This document shows positions 52,355 to 63,841 of a stretch of 64,000 nucleotides of DNA, piece after piece. Location of the stretch: the NCBI GenBank assembly GCA_964016885.1, contig OZ024742.1, forward strand, positions 361,029,573 to 361,093,572, in the 5' to 3' direction. This DNA comes from Eledone cirrhosa. Taxonomy: Eukaryota > Mollusca > Cephalopoda > Octopoda > Eledonidae. The notes under the pieces were generated by a model, which saw only the letters and a program-made list of their open reading frames with translations, did not search any database and was not told where the DNA came from. A program made the position numbers and the translations under genes. The first letter of the stretch is position 1. Each line of letters begins with the position of its first letter.

Positions 52355-52700
52355 AACCCAGGTTCTGCTGCACTTCATGCTGAAGAGGGTAAACTCTCCA
52401 AATATCAGTCGCTCTCTGACAGGTTTGCAGTTGAGCTCCTAGCGGTGGAGATTTCTGGTGTCCTTGACCATAGGGCTACCTCCCTACTTACCACCATAGG
52501 CACTGAGCTGGTTAGCTGCAGGTGTGAGCCTCGTAAGATGGAATGTCTCTTCCAGCGCATCTCCTTTACCATTCTCCATTTTGTCTGCCAGGGCCATGGA
52601 GCGGCCAGCAAATGAGACCCCATTTGCTCATAATGCAGAGAGATGGGGGAGGGTGAGAGAGATGGAGGCGATGACAGTGGAAGTTTGGCTCTTCTGTGTT
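52355..52700 (+). pseudogene. Retroelement C-terminal coding block, copy 2
   Basis: Reads SAALHAEEGKLSKYQSLSDR, FAVELLAVEISGVLDHRATS, LLTTIGTELVSCRCEP, then CLFQRISFTI, without the internal stop of copy 1. Near 52600 CGGCCAGCAAATGAGACCCC matches copy 1 at 50813-50832. About 1.8 kb downstream of copy 1 in the same orientation. Confidence 0.5.
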
Positions 52701-52999
52701 CGGACCTGGTGTGCAGCGTCAGTTGTCCATATGGAGATAGTGATTCAATTATTTCTCTTCTTTTCCTCAATCTCCACAACAGAGATGCCTAATACTAGAA
52801 CATGGTAAAATCTCATGACCATAACAAATAATATTTACAAATAATATTTTAAAATCATAAGTTAAAATCCTATACATACAAATGATCTGGTATTCAAACA
52901 CGTTAGTAGAAATAAACTGAGCACTGCTTCATTTATATACTGTCAGAAAGAAAATCTGGGTAGCTAAGAACATTAAAACTTTGTAAGAATATACTTTAT
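52701..52999. other. AT-rich flank
   Basis: Nothing recognised. Confidence 0.4.
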
Positions 53000-53085
53000 A
53001 GGTGCAGAAATATCTGCAGGGCTGAGAAGTTAAATTTGTAGCACCATGGTTTTGGGTTCAGTCCTACATTATTAGATTCAATATA
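53000..53085 (+). mobile_element. SINE-C head, degenerate
   Basis: GGGCTGAGAAGTTAAATTTG and ACCATGGTTTTGGGTTCAGT (B box) with CCTACATT, in SINE-C order; body lost. Confidence 0.5.
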
Positions 53086-53520
53086 ATTTACTAGACCCCT
53101 TGTGTTGGGATCTCAATTCTGTTTTGTTTTTTTTAAATCAAGGGAGACAACCAAGAAAAATTATCGATTTTCAACACCAATCATTGCTTATAATCTCCCT
53201 TATTATTTGGGACCGAATTGTTTGTGATCATTCTACCTGCTAAATATAGCAACCAAATCCTAAATTTTGCCCTATTGTCTTTGACAAAAGAAAAACAATC
53301 AGAATGTAATCTGAGATCAACTATGTTGAGAATGCCATAGATCCTAGGCCTGATTGATTAGAGATTGATCTGCTGCTAAAAAACAACATGAGTTTTAAAC
53401 ATAACCAGTACTATACCAACGACTATCTCACAATCACTTAATTTACTCTGCTATAAATCTCATGCACATACTGATTGCAACTACTGAGGGATAATTACAT
53501 ATGTGAACATCTGAAAATTC
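53086..53520. other. AT-rich stretch without recognised features
   Basis: Nothing recognised. Confidence 0.5.
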
Positions 53521-53697
53521 TGTCTCCCTAAACATGAAATTTAGTATAATCTCCCTATACATGAAGATATCCTACAATTTAGTATCACCTCCCTAAACAT
53601 GAAGATATCCTACAATTTAGTATCACCTCCCTAAACATAAAGATATCCTACAATTTAGTATCACCTCCCTAAACATGAAGGTATCCTACAATTTAGT
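53521..53697. repeat. 38-bp minisatellite, ~4.5 units
   Basis: Unit CTCCCTAAACATGAAGATAT plus CCTACAATTTAGTATCAC. The first unit lacks the middle. Confidence 0.93.
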
Positions 53698-53773
53698 ACA
53701 CCCAATAAAGATTCCTTACAAGAAGGCTTTTCATGTGATATATTTATTTATTCTCTACATTCAACATAACTAC

Positions 53774-54322
53774 ACTCAACTCTCTCCACAAACGTTGCAT
53801 GTGGTTCACCAATACATTTTACTGACTTCTGCACACTCAACTCTCTCCACAAACGTTGCATGTGGTTCAACAATACATTTTACTGACTTCTGCATACTCA
53901 ACTCTCTCCACAAACGTTGCATGTGATTCAACAATACATTTTACTGACTTCTGCACACTCAACTCTCTCCACAAACGTTGCATGTGGTTCAACAATACAT
54001 TTTACTGACTTCTGCATACTCAACTCTCTCCACAAACGTTGCATGTGATTCAACAATACATTTTACTGACTTCTGCACACTCAACTCTCTCCACAAACGT
54101 TGCATGTGATTCAACAATACATTTTACTGACTTCTGCACACTCAACTCTCTCCACAAACGTTGCATGTGATTCACCAATACATTTTACTGACTTCTGCAC
54201 ACTCAACTCTCTCCACAAACGTTGCATGTGGTTCAACAATACATTTTACTGACTTCTGCACACTCAACTCTCTCCACAAACGTTGCATGTGGTTCACCAA
54301 TATATTTTACTGACTTCTGCAG
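53774..54322. repeat. 61-bp minisatellite, nine units
   Basis: Unit starts ACTCAACTCTCTCCACAAAC and includes GTTGCATGTGGTTCAACAAT and CATTTTACTGACTTCTGCAC. Starts at 53774, 53835, 53896 and so on to 54262, always 61 bp. Variants GTGGTT/GTGATT and CAACA/CACCA are shared among non-adjacent units. Confidence 0.97.
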
Positions 54323-54609
54323 TATTAGGATGAAACAATTGAAATCTGTCATTCATATGTCTTCTATGAAATAGCCTGTGTTTTACTCTAAGATACCTGA
54401 TTGCAGAAATGGAATATTTGCTATATGGACAGCTTTAATGGATGTTTATTGTTGGGAATATAATAGAACTAAGTCCTAAAACATACACTTGAATGTTCCG
54501 ACGAAGATATATTCTAAATGAAATATTACACAAATAGAGATTTTGCTTTACTACCAGAAAGCTCACTTTTAAAACATATTTTGTAGTAGGCTTTTAGAAA
54601 GAAAGATAA

Positions 54610-54611
<2 letters not shown>
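54323..54611. other. AT-rich flank
   Basis: Nothing recognised. Confidence 0.4.
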
Positions 54612-54701
<90 letters not shown>

Positions 54702-54765
54702 CGAGAGAGGGTCAGAGAGCTAAATAGCAAGAGAAAGAGGGAAAAAGAGAGAGAGAAAAATAAAG
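54612..54765. repeat. (AT)n-(AG)n microsatellite
   Basis: (AT)n to 54650, (AG)n to about 54700, then interrupted purine-rich DNA. Confidence 0.95.
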
Positions 54766-55439
54766 TGTGTATGGGAAAGTATTACAGAATGGCTGTGTGA
54801 CTAAATGAGGGGAGGGTATTAAACTAAGAAGTATCTAACTGTAGAGGGCAATTTTATTGTTTGTCAACAAAACCTTATATCTGTTCTCGGTTTGGGAATT
54901 ATCCAAGTATTAATATCAACCATGTCTTTGTATACTGAAATATGTAATACCAGAGTTATGCCAGAACAAAGTAAGGATCAAACCAATGGAAAAAATTCTC
55001 TTCTGACATATTGTCATCAAATGAGAGGGAATTATCATTTCAAGCCATTTTCGTATTTTCTAATGCACTTTTGACTTATTATAAAATTGATAATGTACAT
55101 AAAGAAAGAAACTTATTGCCACTCTCAAGCTTTTATCTAACTATATTTTTTTCGTAAAATATCTTTGTAACGGTATGCAAACAGGAATTGTGAATTTCCT
55201 TTGTACTTGAGTGAATAGCTGTGATGGAAATAAGGTTTCAAGCTTGATGCATGAATTACTGGTGATAAACATGGTGGTAATGGTGATATTGACAGAGGTA
55301 GAAGTGCTAACAAAGAATAACATCAAAAGACAATAAAAATGCTAAATGGTTGCATGAAAACATTGACTTTCAGGCTATATAAGATTTTTTGTCCAGAAAA
55401 CAGCAGTTATCTCACTTATGGACAGTTGACTGGATATTT
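54766..55439. other. AT-rich stretch without recognised features
   Basis: Short frames only. Confidence 0.5.
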
Positions 55440-55690
55440 AATATACTTTATACAACATAGAAACGTTTGTTTTGTTGTTTTATGACTAAAGTAATTAATC
55501 TTATATAAATTAGATAACATTCCAAAATGTTTATAATTCTTATAAAATATAAATACAAATATATAATAAATACAATTATTTCTAGGACCCGCACAAAAAT
55601 ATGTGATCAAAGCGAGAAGAACAAAAAACAAAAACAACCATAAATTCACCACCAAGTGCAACAATCGACCACAGACCACAAGGGTCAATA
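55440..55690 (+). repeat. Dispersed repeat R6, copy 2
   Basis: TATGTGATCAAAGCGAGAAG, AACAACCATAAATTCACCAC and CAAGTGCAACAATCG match 43650-43745; AT-rich part less certain. Confidence 0.5.
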
Positions 55691-55994
55691 TTTTGTTATT
55701 TAATTATTGTTTTAAAGGGTCTGCTGTTGACAAGTGGATTGTTAAATCCTAGGATCTCTGTTAAAGACCATCAAAAGTAAAATGGAGGCCAACTGCAGAA
55801 AGTCGATTATTTTGTACAAACCAGAGTAGTTATAGTAAAGACAGAGCATGCAAGTTATGCAGACATGTAAGTCAACCCATGGGAGGCACACAAACGTAGA
55901 ATAGTCCATTGTTACTTGATAGGGGTGAAAATGTACTATCAGACATGCATGCCAGTCACGTTCAGTCTTCCTCACAGTTATCAAACTATGAAGT
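55691..55994. other. Region beside SINE-C, open minus frame
   Basis: A 91-codon minus-strand frame (55742-56017) continues out of the SINE-C body. It has no recognised motif and is probably SINE or flank sequence. Confidence 0.4.
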
Positions 55995-56160
55995 TTAGTA
56001 AGGATGGGTTTCTGCAAAGTTTCTGTTGACTAAATGTAATTCACAAGGTTTGGCCAGCATGAGGCTTGCATAGAAGATATTTACTCATGATATCAATAAG
56101 TAAGATAATCATATTACCATAATCATATTACCAAAAAGCAAGTTTCTTAACCACATTGGT
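55995..56160 (-). mobile_element. SINE-C copy with internal insertion
   Basis: The minus strand: AATGTGGTTAAGAAACTTGC (head), duplicated ATATGATTATGGTA, then ATATCTTCTATGCAAGCCTC, GGCCAAACCTTGTGAATTAC and CAACAGAAACTTTGCAGAAA. Confidence 0.6.
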
Positions 56161-56684
56161 ATTTCTGTATTCCCAGATACAATGCGTTTCCATGTTCATA
56201 TCTAAAAGCTCAAAATGCCATTTTCTCTTATTAGCTTTTGATTATCAAAATGGTGAGAGGCTCCACAGTTGTGTCAAAGATATGACAACCTCTCCTGTGC
56301 ACTCAGTGTAACATAAGACTCCATATAAGTGAAACAGATTCCTGGCCTGTCTGGGAGATCAGTGGCTCTACTCAGTACTGACTTGTTCTTTCACTGGCAC
56401 TAGGTCCACCATTACACTTACATACAGGTCATGAATGAAAGAACTTATAGTTATGGCAAGCCATCAGAGCTACTGGCTTTGATGGTGTTTTAGCATTATC
56501 AAACGATGCACAAACCTAGCCACCATCCTCACCAAACACTTTCACATAAAACAGGAAGAATTTCCAAAATTGATCAGATTAGAGCAAAAATCACGAGCAC
56601 TCTATCTCAAAATTATTTTTGAAAAGCATAAGAAATGCACAACCGGTAAAAATTTAAAACTAAACTGAATACTAACTAATACTT
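56161..56684. other. Stretch without recognised features
   Basis: Nothing recognised. Confidence 0.45.
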
Positions 56685-56702
56685 ATTACTAATTTATACT
56701 TA

Positions 56703-56888
56703 AGGGCGGTGAATTGGCAGTATCGGTAGAGGGTTGGATTATGCTTTCTAGCATAGTTACGTCCCTTTACGATCTGAGTTCAATTCCCGCCGAGGTTAAC
56801 TTTGCCTTTCATCCTTACGGGGTCGATAAAATAAAGTACCAGTAATGTACTGGGATAATTGCTGGCCTTGTGCCAAAAAGTAGAAACA
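56703..56888 (+). mobile_element. SINE-B copy with target duplication
   Basis: 18-bp perfect duplication ATTACTAATTTATACTTA at 56685-56702 and 56889-56906. Head GGGCGGTGAATTGGCAGTAT; a small deletion removes CACC before ATGCTTT. Confidence 0.95.
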
Positions 56889-56985
56889 ATTACTAATTTA
56901 TACTTATTCCTAATTAAACTATTTTTCACTGGGAAAAATTTGTCAGCATTTTCTTTTCCTTTTTACTAATATATATATATGTGTG

Positions 56986-59460
56986 TCATCATCATCATCA
57001 TCATCACCGTTTTACGTCCGTTCTTCCACGCTAGCATGGGTTAGACGGGTTGTCCTGTTGTGGGCAGTGTCTGGTCGGCTGACCATGCCTTGCTCATACA
57101 GGAACTGATCTGGCTTGATTTCTACAGCTGGATGCCCTTCCTAACACCAACCTCATTTACAGTGAGTGCTGGGTGCTTTTTCGTGGCGCCTACACGTCCA
57201 CTTTACAGTGTGGGCTGGGTGCTTTTTTGCCGTGGCACCTCCACGACCACCTTGCGGTGGGGGGGGGGGGGCATATTGTTTATATGCTTCAGCATGTACC
57301 CATGGGAGGTCGGGTACCCTGTATTACTGCGTGACGCCAGAAGTCACGGTCGTGTGTCATTGACTTTGAGAGGTGTAGTTGGGTAAGGTCGGCTTTTATC
57401 ACCTCATCCCAAGTCATCTTGGGTCTCCCCACTCCGCGGTTTCCATCAACTTCTAGTGCTCTGCACCTTTTTATGCAGCTGTCATCCTTCATACGCATCA
57501 CATGTCCATACCAGCGTAACCGCCTCTCCTGCACGCAGCATTTGATTCCTCTTATGCTCAGTCTCTCTCTCAATTCATTTATGCTTTGTCGTTCACGTAT
57601 ATTACTGTTACACATCCATCGGAGCATGCAGGCTTCGTTTCTCTCTAATCTACGTAAGTCTTCCACCTTCAGCGCCCAGGTCTCACTACCATGCAACATC
57701 GCTGTTCGGATACACGCATCATACAGTCTGCCTTTCATTCTGAGGGAGAAGCCTTTTGCAGCTAGCAGTGGTAGTAGTTCCCTAAACTTCTTCCATCCCG
57801 TTCTTACCCTAGTTATTGTACTTTCTGAGCACCCACCTCCGTTGCTAATTCGGTCCCCTAGGTAGCAGAAGCTGTCTACTGTTTCTACAGGGCCCTCCCA
57901 GAGATTGGTGGTACTTGTTTCCTGTGGCTGTTTGCTTGCTGTTTCAGCACAGCTGCTGCATGTGAATCCTACATTCTTAATTAAGCTTCCTGAGATCCCG
58001 CTACATCTCTTGTGTACCCATTGTTTGCATTTGGGGCAAAGAATGGAGTTCCTACCTACACCTTTCCTACATACTGAGCAAGGCCATTTCCCTGAGGGGA
58101 TCTGGGTTCTGTTTTCTCGTCTACTTATAAGGACCTTAGTCTTTGTCATGTTGACTTTGAGGCCCTTTCTCTCTAGTCCCTGCTTCCAGGTTTGGAATTT
58201 ATTCTCTAGTTCTACCATAGATTCAGCTATGAGTGCGAGGTCATCAGCATACAGGAGTTCCCATGGGCATCCGGTCTTAAACTCCTCCGTTATTGCCTGC
58301 AGGACTATGATGAACAGGAGAGGGCTAAGAACAGAGCCCTGGTGGACCCCAACCTGTACGCTAAATTCCTCGCTATACTCATTGCCAATCCTAACTTTGC
58401 TGACTGCTCCCCTATACATGGCTTGTACCGCTTTCACAAGCCATTCATCTACTCCTAGTTTTCTAAGAGCCCACCAGATTACTGCACGTGGAACTCTGTC
58501 AAAGGCTTTCTCAAGGTCGACAAATGCCAAGTAGAGTGGCTTACTTTTAGCTAGGTACTTTTCCTGTAATTGCCTCACAAGGAAGAGCGCATCAGTGGTG
58601 CCTTTCCCTGGTACAAACCCAAATTGCATCTCGTCTATATTCACCCGGTCCCTAATCAGCTGTGCTATAACTCTTTCTGTTACTTTCATGACCTGATCCA
58701 TCAACTTTATACCTCTATAGTTTCCTCTATCTAGTGCATCGCCTTTACCTTTGTAGCAGTTGACAATGATGCTACTGCACCAATCTTTTGGTATGGCCCC
58801 CTCTAGTATTACCTGGTTAACGATACGTGTGGTTATAGTGTGACCTACAGACCCAGATGCCTTCAGCATCTCGGCAGCTATACCCGATGGACCGGTTGCC
58901 TTCCCTATCTTCATATCTCTGATTGCCTTACTTACTACGCTGCCGCTGACTTGTACTGCTGGTCCCTCTATAGGGTCTACGTGGGGTAGGGTCTCTTCTT
59001 CCCATGCATTCTCCTCATTTAGTAATCTATCATAATGACTCTTCCATGCATCTTTCTTCTCAGCACTTGTGAGGGCAAGCTCACCTTTATCATTCCGGAT
59101 ACACTTCTCTCCAATGACATCACAACTATCTCTGACACACTGCCTCGCAATCTTGAATACCTCCTGTTTCTGGTCCTCACGTTGTAAAACATGCTTGAAT
59201 TTTCTATCCTCTGCTTCCCTCCTAGCTAAGTATACTTGTCGCCTAGCTTCCCTCTTGGTCTCTATGTAATGTACCCTGCTCCCCCCGTTCTTCCATTCTT
59301 TCCATGCCTGTCTCTTGGCCTTGACTGCTTCATCTACCTTATTGTTCCACCACCAAGTCACTCTCCTCCTGCTTGAGGTCTTACTCCAGCCACAAACCTC
59401 ATCCGTCGCCTCTAGTAAGTTATTCTTTAGGAACTCCCAGTTCTCTTCTACGTTAAATGT
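56986..59460 (-). mobile_element. RTE-a LINE, copy B (5'-truncated, 3' complete)
   Basis: The minus strand runs from a break in (AT)n near 59460 through the ORF, a 3' UTR nearly identical to that of copy A (including the G run at 57258-57270) to (ATG)n at 56986-57006. It is 640 codon-bases longer than copy A at the 5' side. Both flanks are TATATATGTGTG microsatellite. Confidence 0.93.
57289..59460 (-). CDS. RTE-type reverse transcriptase with PHD-like finger, longest copy
   Basis: LINE replication protein lacking its N-terminal endonuclease. The open frame formally starts at 59532, but its first ~24 residues are microsatellite translation; real similarity begins at TFNVEENW. Numbered from 59532: a charged linker (residues 50-200; [20 protein letters not shown]), RT motif A with Asp339, YADD at 428-431, the C4HC3 finger at 485-528 (nt 57949-58080), and the RTE C-terminal domain ([41 protein letters not shown]). 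No frame break to the stop. Differs from copy A at about seven residues of 541. The absence of endonuclease implies it cannot move autonomously, but a full-length parent must have been active recently. Confidence 0.92.
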   Translation of the reverse strand, partial: TFNVEENWEFLKNNLLEATDEVCGWSKTSSRRRVTWWWNNKVDEAVKAKRQAWKEWKNGGSRVHYIETKREARRQVYLARREAEDRKFKHVLQREDQKQEVFKIARQCVRDSCDVIGEKCIRNDKGELALTSAEKKDAWKSHYDRLLNEENAWEEETLPHVDPIEGPAVQVSGSVVSKAIRDMKIGKATGPSGIAAEMLKASGSVGHTITTRIVNQVILEGAIPKDWCSSIIVNCYKGKGDALDRGNYRGIKLMDQVMKVTERVIAQLIRDRVNIDEMQFGFVPGKGTTDALFLVRQLQEKYLAKSKPLYLAFVDLEKAFDRVPRAVIWWALRKLGVDEWLVKAVQAMYRGAVSKVRIGNEYSEEFSVQVGVHQGSVLSPLLFIIVLQAITEEFKTGCPWELLYADDLALIAESMVELENKFQTWKQGLERKGLKVNMTKTKVLISRRENRTQIPSGKWPCSVCRKGVGRNSILCPKCKQWVHKRCSGISGSLIKNVGFTCSSCAETASKQPQETSTTNLWEGPVETVDSFCYLGDRISNGGGCSESTITRVRTGWKKFRELLPLLAAKGFSLRMKGRLYDACIRTAMLHGSETWALKVEDLRRLERNEACMLRWMCNSNIRERQSINELRERLSIRGIKCCVQERRLRWYGHVMRMKDDSCIKRCRALEVDGNRGVGRPKMTWDEVIKADLTQLHLSKSMTHDRDFWRHAVIQGTRPPMGTC

Positions 59461-59578
59461 GTATATATATATATATGTGTGTATGTGTATATAGATACAT
59501 ATATGTATATGTGTATATGTATGTATATACATACATATATGTGTATATGTATATATATAGAGACATAGGTATATGTAT
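59461..59578. repeat. (AT)n/(GT)n microsatellite
   Basis: Compound repeat at the truncated 5' end of copy B. Confidence 0.95.
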
Positions 59579-60112
59579 ATTTGTAGTAAATATTACATCA
59601 AAAAGAACCTTTGTTTTCTCTATTCAAAATAATTTTCTTTGATAAAAAAAACCGTTGATATTTTTATGACAGGTTTACAATAGTTGTATTAATAAACATG
59701 CATGTCAACACAAATACTGTGTTTATAATCAAAAAGCATTCTCTAATAGTTCATGCTGCAAATAATTATTCTATAATTACAAATATATTTATAACCATGG
59801 TAACATAGATATCTCTATGAAATCAAACTTCAGCCTACACATTTTTAACATTTATAATATTTGTTTGGAGAAATCTTTACGAGACAAAATTCAGGTTTTC
59901 TTTTATGTTTTAAAAACAACAAAACGCTATTTTGTCTTGTTAATTAATTAGCTAATATATTATCTATACCAGCTCATGTTTAACAATCTAACCATAATTT
60001 CAATTGATAAATTGTACAATTATCTTAACTAATACATGAGGATTAAATATAAATTATTTATGTGCTATTCAATAATACTTTTCGTATTTTTCAAATTCAC
60101 ATATATATATAT
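59579..60112. other. AT-rich stretch without recognised features
   Basis: Nothing recognised. Confidence 0.5.
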
Positions 60113-60945
60113 ATATGATTCCGTCAGAGAAATGGCCATGTTCGATATGCAGAAAAGGAACTGGCATAAATTCTATAAAATGCACACAATGCAGATCCTG
60201 GGTACACAAGAGATGTAGTGGGATAGCAGGCAAACTAACAGGTAGGGAGAAATATGTATGCAGTAGATGTACAGGGAAATTAGACAGTAGAAGTCGCATT
60301 GATAGACACATTTTTCAAATGCAGGAGGGCGCTATAGAAGTGGTGGATAGCTTCCGGTAACTAGGAGATCAGATTAGCATGGGAGGAGGGTGTTCCGAGG
60401 CCATAGTATCTAGAATAAGGACGGGTTGGAAGAAGTTTAGGGAGCTGCTTCCTCTGTTGACGAAGAAGGGTTTCTCCCTGCGTACGAAAGGCCGGTTGTA
60501 TGATGCCTGTGTGAGGAGCGTGATGCTGCATGGTAGTGAGACATGGGCAGCAACTGCAGAGGATATGCGATGGCTGGAGAGAAATGAGGCAAGCATCCTC
60601 CGTTGGATGTGCAGTGTAAATGTGCGTGAACGACCCAGCATAAATGTGTTGAGAGAGAAACTGTGTCTGAGAGGGATAGAATGTAGTGTACGGGAGAGGA
60701 GACTGAGGTGGTATGGACATGTGATGCGCATGGAGGATGACCGATGGGTGAAGAAGTGCCAGGAAATGCCAGTTGAAGGAAGACGTGGTAGGGGTAGACC
60801 ACGAAAAACATGGGCGGAGGTGGTGAGCTCATGGTGAAGATGACGAAGGACCGTGATGAGTGGAGAGATGCTGTGCTGAATAAAACCCGTCCCACCCTTG
60901 CAAGCAGGGAAAAGCGGATGTAAAATGATGATGATGATGATGATG
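60113..60945 (+). pseudogene. RTE-c: PHD-like finger to 3' end
   Basis: From (AT)n the frame reads PSEKWPCSICRKGTGINSIK then [14 protein letters not shown] and YVCSRC: all eight C4HC3 ligands present. A single TAC-to-TAA-type change makes a stop at 60358-60360 in DSF-x-YLGDQIS. The frame then continues [76 protein letters not shown], where a deletion (about 60825) cuts the end. The 3' UTR is very short: CCCGTCCCACCCTTGCAAGC, AGGGAAAAGCGGATGTAAAA and (ATG)n, the same as the SINE-A terminus. Confidence 0.9.
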
Positions 60946-60949
60946 AATG

Positions 60950-61180
60950 ATGTGGTTAGAGTGGAGGGTTTGCAATGGTAAGTTCAGTTTCTGGACTGTG
61001 TGGTGCAGTATGTCCTTAAATATTTTAACACATTTTACATTATTCTATTTCACACAGCTGAAAAAGTGTACCACTTGTGTCTCATTCTGTCAAGAGGTTT
61101 TTACTCCAAGCTTTTCAACTCCTTGTGTAGCTGGAACAAGCTCTGGCACTCAGCTGTAGAAATAAGGTGCTAAGTGAGAT
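60950..61180 (+). mobile_element. Degenerate tRNA-headed SINE
   Basis: GATGTGGTTAGAGTGGAGGG and TAAGTTCAGTTTCTGGACTG look like decayed A and B boxes; ACTCAGCTGTAGAAATAAGG near the end matches the SINE-A/D/E central block. The middle is unrelated. Confidence 0.45.
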
Positions 61181-61330
61181 TTTATAAGCGATCTCTTTGA
61201 ATGTTTATGATGATTATTAAACAAAAAGTTCCTTACAAAGACTGAACATCAAATTTCCATTTTCACTGCCTGTGACAATTAGCCATTACATATGAAAACA
61301 AATTCTGACATTTATCTGAACAGTAGAAAT
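61181..61330. other. AT-rich flank
   Basis: Nothing recognised. Confidence 0.4.
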
Positions 61331-62075
61331 CTAGAATCTTATAAATATAATACAAAAATATTGGTTAATAGTTTTGTTGGTGTTTACCAAGTCAGTTGCC
61401 AGACGTCGGAGCTTCAATGTATCCATGCCCAAGGAAGCAAGGTGTTCAGAGAATGGGAGATGCCTGATGGAGGGTATTCTCTTGGTTGCACGTCTCTGAA
61501 CAGTTTCCAGGAGGTCAATGTTCTGAGTAAGATAGGAGTTCCAGACAGGTGATGAAAATTCTAAGTATGGTTGCACCATAGTATATACAGCTTTAAATAG
61601 ATAGCTGGAGAGCAGCTGACAAAGGTCTTGCTGAGTGATGCTAAGACACCCTCGGCCTTCTTGACAATTTTAGAGACATGTTTCGTCCAATGCAAATCGC
61701 TGCTGACCGTAATGCCCAGGTCACGTTCACTAGGAGACTTGTTGATATTAGTGTTGTGGTATGCATGGTGGTACACTTTTCCACAGCCAGCTTGAGTTGC
61801 CAGTCCATGATTCATTGCTGCATTGTGTCCAGGTCTGAAAGATCTATAGTGTTCAGGATCTGTCTTTTTTATCTCACGGTACAGCTTGATGTCATCTGCG
61901 TACTTTAATACTGTGGCATTATTTAAGTTGGCATCTATGTCATTAATATATGCAACAAACGAAAGGGGATCAAGAACATATCCCTGTGGTACACCAGATG
62001 ACATCTCATAGGGTGAAGAATGCTGTCCTAGAACGGTGAATACCTCTTTCCGACTGAGAATAAGGATTGTGTATA
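61331..62075 (-). pseudogene. LINE-J (jockey/CR1-like) RT fragment
   Basis: The minus strand: SGVPQGYVLDPLSFVAYIND (motif B), VLKYADDIKLY (motif C YADD), a deletion, SERDLGITVSSDLHWTKHVS, KIVKKAEGVLASLSKTFVSC, then after a frameshift near 61570 QRRATKRIPSIRHLPFSEHL and LKLRRLATDLVNTNK. Typical LINE thumb region; the upstream RT, endonuclease and the 3' end are missing. Its 5' side abuts (AT)n and SINE-A. Confidence 0.8.
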
Positions 62076-62080
62076 TATAT

Positions 62081-62462
62081 ACGGAGGCACATGGCTTAGT
62101 GGTTAGAGCATTGGCCTTGCAATCGAAAGTTGTGAGTTCAATTCTCAGACCGGGTGATGTGTTGTTTCCTTGAGCAAGACACATTGCTCCAGTTTACTCA
62201 GCTGTAGAAATGAGATGATAGGGACTGCGGTCCCTAGCATTCCACTGCAAAGTGGTCATGGAGGTGCCATGGCAAAAAAGCATCCACCCCACACTGTAAA
62301 GTGGTCATGTAGGCGCCACGGAAAATAAAACACCCACTACTCACTGTAAATGAGGTTGGTGTTAGGAAGGGCATCCAGCTGTAGAAATCAAGCCAGAATC
62401 AGTTCCCGTCCCCCCCTTGCAAGCAGGGAAAAGTGGACGTAAAATGATGATGATGATGATGA
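62081..62462 (+). mobile_element. SINE-A, long form with dimeric tail
   Basis: Head GGAGGCACATGGCTTAGTGG, central block with a TTTATTTCA deletion, then two tail monomers (AAGCATCCACCCCACACTGT and AAACACCCACTACTCACTGT) like the RTE-a 3' UTR, ending AAGTGGACGTAAAATGATGA. (AT)n lies on both sides. Confidence 0.92.
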
Positions 62463-62934
62463 TATATATGATGGCTGCAGACACTGCTAAGAGTATTGCA
62501 ATCACTTGTGACAGCTCCAGAACAAGCAATACCTGTGCTTTAAAGGTTTTTTTAAAGTGAGGAAAGAGGCCTTGCACTCGACCAATTCCACTCTTTGAAC
62601 ATCGAAAACACGACCCGAAAAGGAAAACTTGTCAACATCATCGGATGCTTCCGAAGCCGCAGGTTTTTTTCAGAGTTTCCCTCTGTATATATATATATAT
62701 ATAGTGTAGGTGGCACAGTGAATTACTGGTGTTGGCACCAAATCAAGCACTCCATGCACAGGCAGAGTGTATACTCACACACACAAGAATATCTGAATAC
62801 ACACCTGCAGAGCTTCCCCATCAATTACGCTACAGTACACACATACACCATACACACATACACCATACACACATACACCATACACACAAAACAATAGGGC
62901 TGATGCCTATATATATACCTTTTCAGCTCACATA
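62463..62934. other. Unassigned DNA with (CATACACACATACAC)n
   Basis: A 15-bp tandem of CATACACACATACAC in about three units at 62838-62890, and (AT)n at 62683-62702. No gene. Confidence 0.6.
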
Positions 62935-63065
62935 CCACAACAAAAATATATTTTTTGTCACATCACCAGTCAGATGAGAAGATTGACACTGGAGCTGGGT
63001 CCCTAACTCTTATGGGTTACCTTGAGCCAATTCTCTTTGAAACATGCGTAACAGCTCGGTACACA
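62935..63065 (+). repeat. Dispersed repeat R3, copy 2
   Basis: TTTTTTGTCACATCACC, TGGGTCC, CCTTGAGCCAAT and AACAGCTCGGTACACAAATA match 14545-14670. Confidence 0.6.
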
Positions 63066-63159
63066 AATATTTTTCTTATGTAAATGAAACTTCTTCATCT
63101 TTTTCTATTTTATATATATATATATGTATAGATATTTGTTGTATATATATATGTATAGA

Positions 63160-63470
63160 TATTGTAGGCGGTATGCCGGTTGAGCACTCTATGCTTCTTC
63201 AGAGCAGAGTACAATATTATAGAAAACGAAGAATCAGTGATGCATCGAAACACAATTTATAACATTACAATTGAATGTCCAGTGAACAGTTCGAGGTACG
63301 ATCTATTTGTGGGTCGGACCTGACTCTGGATTCGCAAATTCCTCACATACGTCTAGCGATTTCAAAGCAAATCTTCCGTCTGATGTTATTCTGTCCCTTT
63401 GAGTTTTCCCCATCTGTCATCATCCTGTTTACGCGGCCAATCCATTGGTCACTGATTCTTCATTTTATAT
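63160..63470 (+). repeat. Dispersed repeat R1, copy 2
   Basis: The matching part is 63213-63375; flanks GGCGGTATGCCGGTTGAGCA and CATCCTGTTTACGCGGCCAA may belong to the same element. Bounded by (AT)n at both ends. Confidence 0.55.
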
Positions 63471-63497
63471 AATATATATATATATATATTTATATAT

Positions 63498-63822
63498 ATT
63501 CAATTCTCAGACCGAGTGATGTGTTGTTTCCTTGAGCAAGACACTTTATTTCACATTGCTTCAGTTTACTCAGCTGTAGAAATGAGATGATAGGGACTGC
63601 AGTCCCTATCATTCCAGTGCAAAGTGGTCGTGGAGGTGCCATGGCAAAAAAGCACCCAGCCCACACTGTAAAGTGGACGTGTAGGCGCCACGGAATAAAA
63701 AGCACCCAGCACTCACTGTAAATGAGGTTGGTGTTAGGAAGGGCCTCCAGCTGTAGAAATAAAGCCAGAATCAGTTCCCGTCCCACCCTTGCAAGCAGGG
63801 AAAGGCGGACGTAAAATGATGA
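63498..63822 (+). mobile_element. SINE-A, long form, 5'-truncated
   Basis: Starts inside the B box (TTCAATTCTCAGACCG) directly after (AT)n, contains the GATAGGGACT inverted segment and the dimeric tail, ends GGCGGACGTAAAATGATGAT. Confidence 0.9.
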
Positions 63823-63841
63823 TAATGATAATAATAATAAT

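Noticed and set aside
55742..56017. 91-codon minus-strand gene
   Set aside because: Its 5' part is SINE-C sequence; the rest shows no motif and is open by chance.
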